The translations under genes were made by a program, and so were the position numbers. DNA of 38,458 nucleotides from Chara braunii. Taxonomy: Eukaryota > Streptophyta > Charophyceae > Charales > Characeae. Of this stretch, positions 37,291 through 38,458 are shown in pieces. Numbering within the stretch: position 1 is the stretch's first letter; every line of letters begins with the position of its first letter. A model generated the notes under the pieces. The model saw nothing but the letters and a program-made list of their open reading frames with translations, ran no database searches and was not told where the DNA came from. The stretch is taken from NCBI GenBank assembly GCA_003427395.1, contig BFEA01000228.1, forward strand, positions 533,226 to 571,683. Direction: 5' to 3'.

Positions 37291-38049
37291 CTAGGTGTTA
37301 TTGACAAAGCCCTTTGAGTTAATGCATGCAAGTTTTCTCCCGCCATTGATTGCCTTCGAATGAGAAATTTAAAGTAGAAGCATAAATGTTCATCGTTTTC
37401 TCGAACATCCGGAAATGAAGCAACAGGAAAATTTTGATGTGATTTATTCTAACCCTAGTTAAACCACCACTGCCTTTCCAAGTTGTAGTCCCATTTGGGA
37501 AAATGACCTCAACCACAAAGTTTGGAGACCCGGGCGAGGGTTGGCAAAAAGAAAACATTTGGGCCTTATGGGCCCGATTGGAGAGAACAAAAGAAAAACC
37601 AACAAGAAACTGCAGGGTTGAAAGGAAGGACGTCGGGGAAAGCCATGAAGGAGGTGTGCTCACAGTATTGCCTCCAAGAATGCATCTGCCCAGAACCGTC
37701 CATAGTTTCGTTTTTTGTTTTTGTGTTTTTAATTTTTCTCTTCTAATTTAGTTTTAGTGCCCTGCCAACGAGGCAATTTTAATTAATTCTATTCACCCAA
37801 ATAAGATTGTATTCTATATGGATGTAAATTATTTGTATACAAGATATATGTGTATATATATTTATTCTATATGTCTTTTGAATATTATGAATCAAACAAT
37901 TATTGANTTTTATTTGACGATACATTATTTTATATCATACATATCGTATATAATATTGTAATAGACGAAGATAAGATAGATCTCAATTTCAGTTATTAGA
38001 TTAGAGATTATGGCAAAAAAAGGTTTTAGTTTTAGGGCGCTTTCCACGG
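37291..38049. other. Unassigned DNA, AT-rich from 37,740
   Basis: 37,500-37,700 is open in two plus frames and one minus frame without recognisable domains. 37,740-38,030 is AT-rich with TATATA runs and one N near 37,907. Confidence 0.45.
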
Positions 38050-38375
38050 ACAGCTGACACTTGCAACTAACAGGGCACTCTCACATGTACTCAAGATTCT
38101 GTATCCAGCTGCTTTTACGTCCAAAGAGTTGTAACAGTTGTTGCTGTTTTTGCTTTTTTCTTTTCCGTACTGCCGGTTTTTTTTTTTTTTAATGCAACGG
38201 TCTTGAGATATCATCATTGAGCTGACCAGCCCCAGGCTATTTCAGAAATCAGCTGACACTTGCAACTAACAGGGCACTCTCACATGTACTCAAGATTCTG
38301 TATCCAGCTGCTTTTATGTCCAAAGAGTTGTAACAGTAGTTGCTGTTTTTGCTTTTTTCTTTTCCGTACAGCCAT
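38050..38375. repeat. Tandem duplication, period about 199 bp, with a SINE tail between the copies
   Basis: CAGCTGACACTTGCAACTAA and the following 110-120 bases occur at 38,051 and 38,250 with very few differences (ACGTCC/ATGTCC, AGTTGTTGC/AGTAGTTGC). Confidence 0.95.
38179..38249 (-). mobile_element. SINE family A tail, minus orientation
   Basis: The reverse complement reads GGGGCTGGTCAGCTCAATGA then TGATATCTCAAGACCGTTGC and an A-run, as in the 3' half of family A copies. Confidence 0.75.
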
Positions 38376-38377
38376 GT

Positions 38378-38399
38378 TTTTTTGTTTTTTTTTTTTTTT

Positions 38400-38458
<59 letters not shown>
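38378..38458. repeat. Poly-T run to the window edge
   Basis: Nearly pure T for about 80 bases. Probably the A-tail of another minus-strand retroelement copy or a gap-edge artefact. Confidence 0.9.

Overview
The window reads as a repeat-dense nuclear segment of a eukaryote, not a prokaryotic locus. The signs are chromodomain-bearing Ty3/gypsy retrotransposon remains, a degenerate LINE, tRNA-headed SINE-like repeats, U6 snRNA retropseudogenes, MITE-like elements, many microsatellites, two runs of N, and one gene model with plant-like GT..AG introns. The chromovirus lineage and the style of the repeats fit a large streptophyte genome, perhaps a charophyte alga such as Chara. That assignment is inference; no marker gene here proves it.

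Layout. 0-1.4 kb: microsatellite, unassigned DNA, a U6 retropseudogene and a tRNA-derived SINE. 1.9-3.7 kb: minus-strand 3' end of a Ty3/gypsy element (LTR start, polypurine tract, chromodomain, integrase). 3.7-9.33 kb: plus-strand LINE (endonuclease, reverse transcriptase, zinc-binding domain, 3' UTR, poly-A), 5'-truncated, frameshifted and split at 5.59-6.55 kb by other repeats. 10.0-12.9 kb: second minus-strand Ty3/gypsy element (chromodomain, integrase, RNase H, protease tail) with two tandem duplications. 13.0-13.3 kb: a MITE with an exact 8-bp target duplication. 13.4-13.7 kb: N gap and microsatellites.

14.7-16.4 kb (minus) holds the one convincing cellular-type gene. It is a three-exon model of about 438 residues joining a Josephin-like deubiquitinase domain to two RING-like zinc-binding modules, with a repeated Pro/Val/Ser linker between them. 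A single chain that could both remove and attach ubiquitin is the most interesting object here.

16.4-24.7 kb: GC-rich tandem repeats, three composite SINE-like copies ending in (ATC)n plus a GGGACGCTGG module, Ty3 gag/protease scraps, a second copy of a U6-associated repeat and a 490-bp N gap. 24.7-38.5 kb: mostly unassigned DNA with truncated LINE 3' ends, tRNA-like SINE heads, a 77-base poly-C tract, a 230-bp fold-back hairpin, a GC-rich block with repeated motifs, two further palindromic MITE-like elements and a terminal tandem duplication.

The LINE, the composite SINE-like copies and the short dispersed copies share one 3' terminal module. Its hairpins show compensatory base changes between copies. 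This fits a family of non-autonomous elements using the LINE machinery through a common 3' RNA structure. All retroelement reading frames seen are broken; only the Josephin/RING model looks intact.
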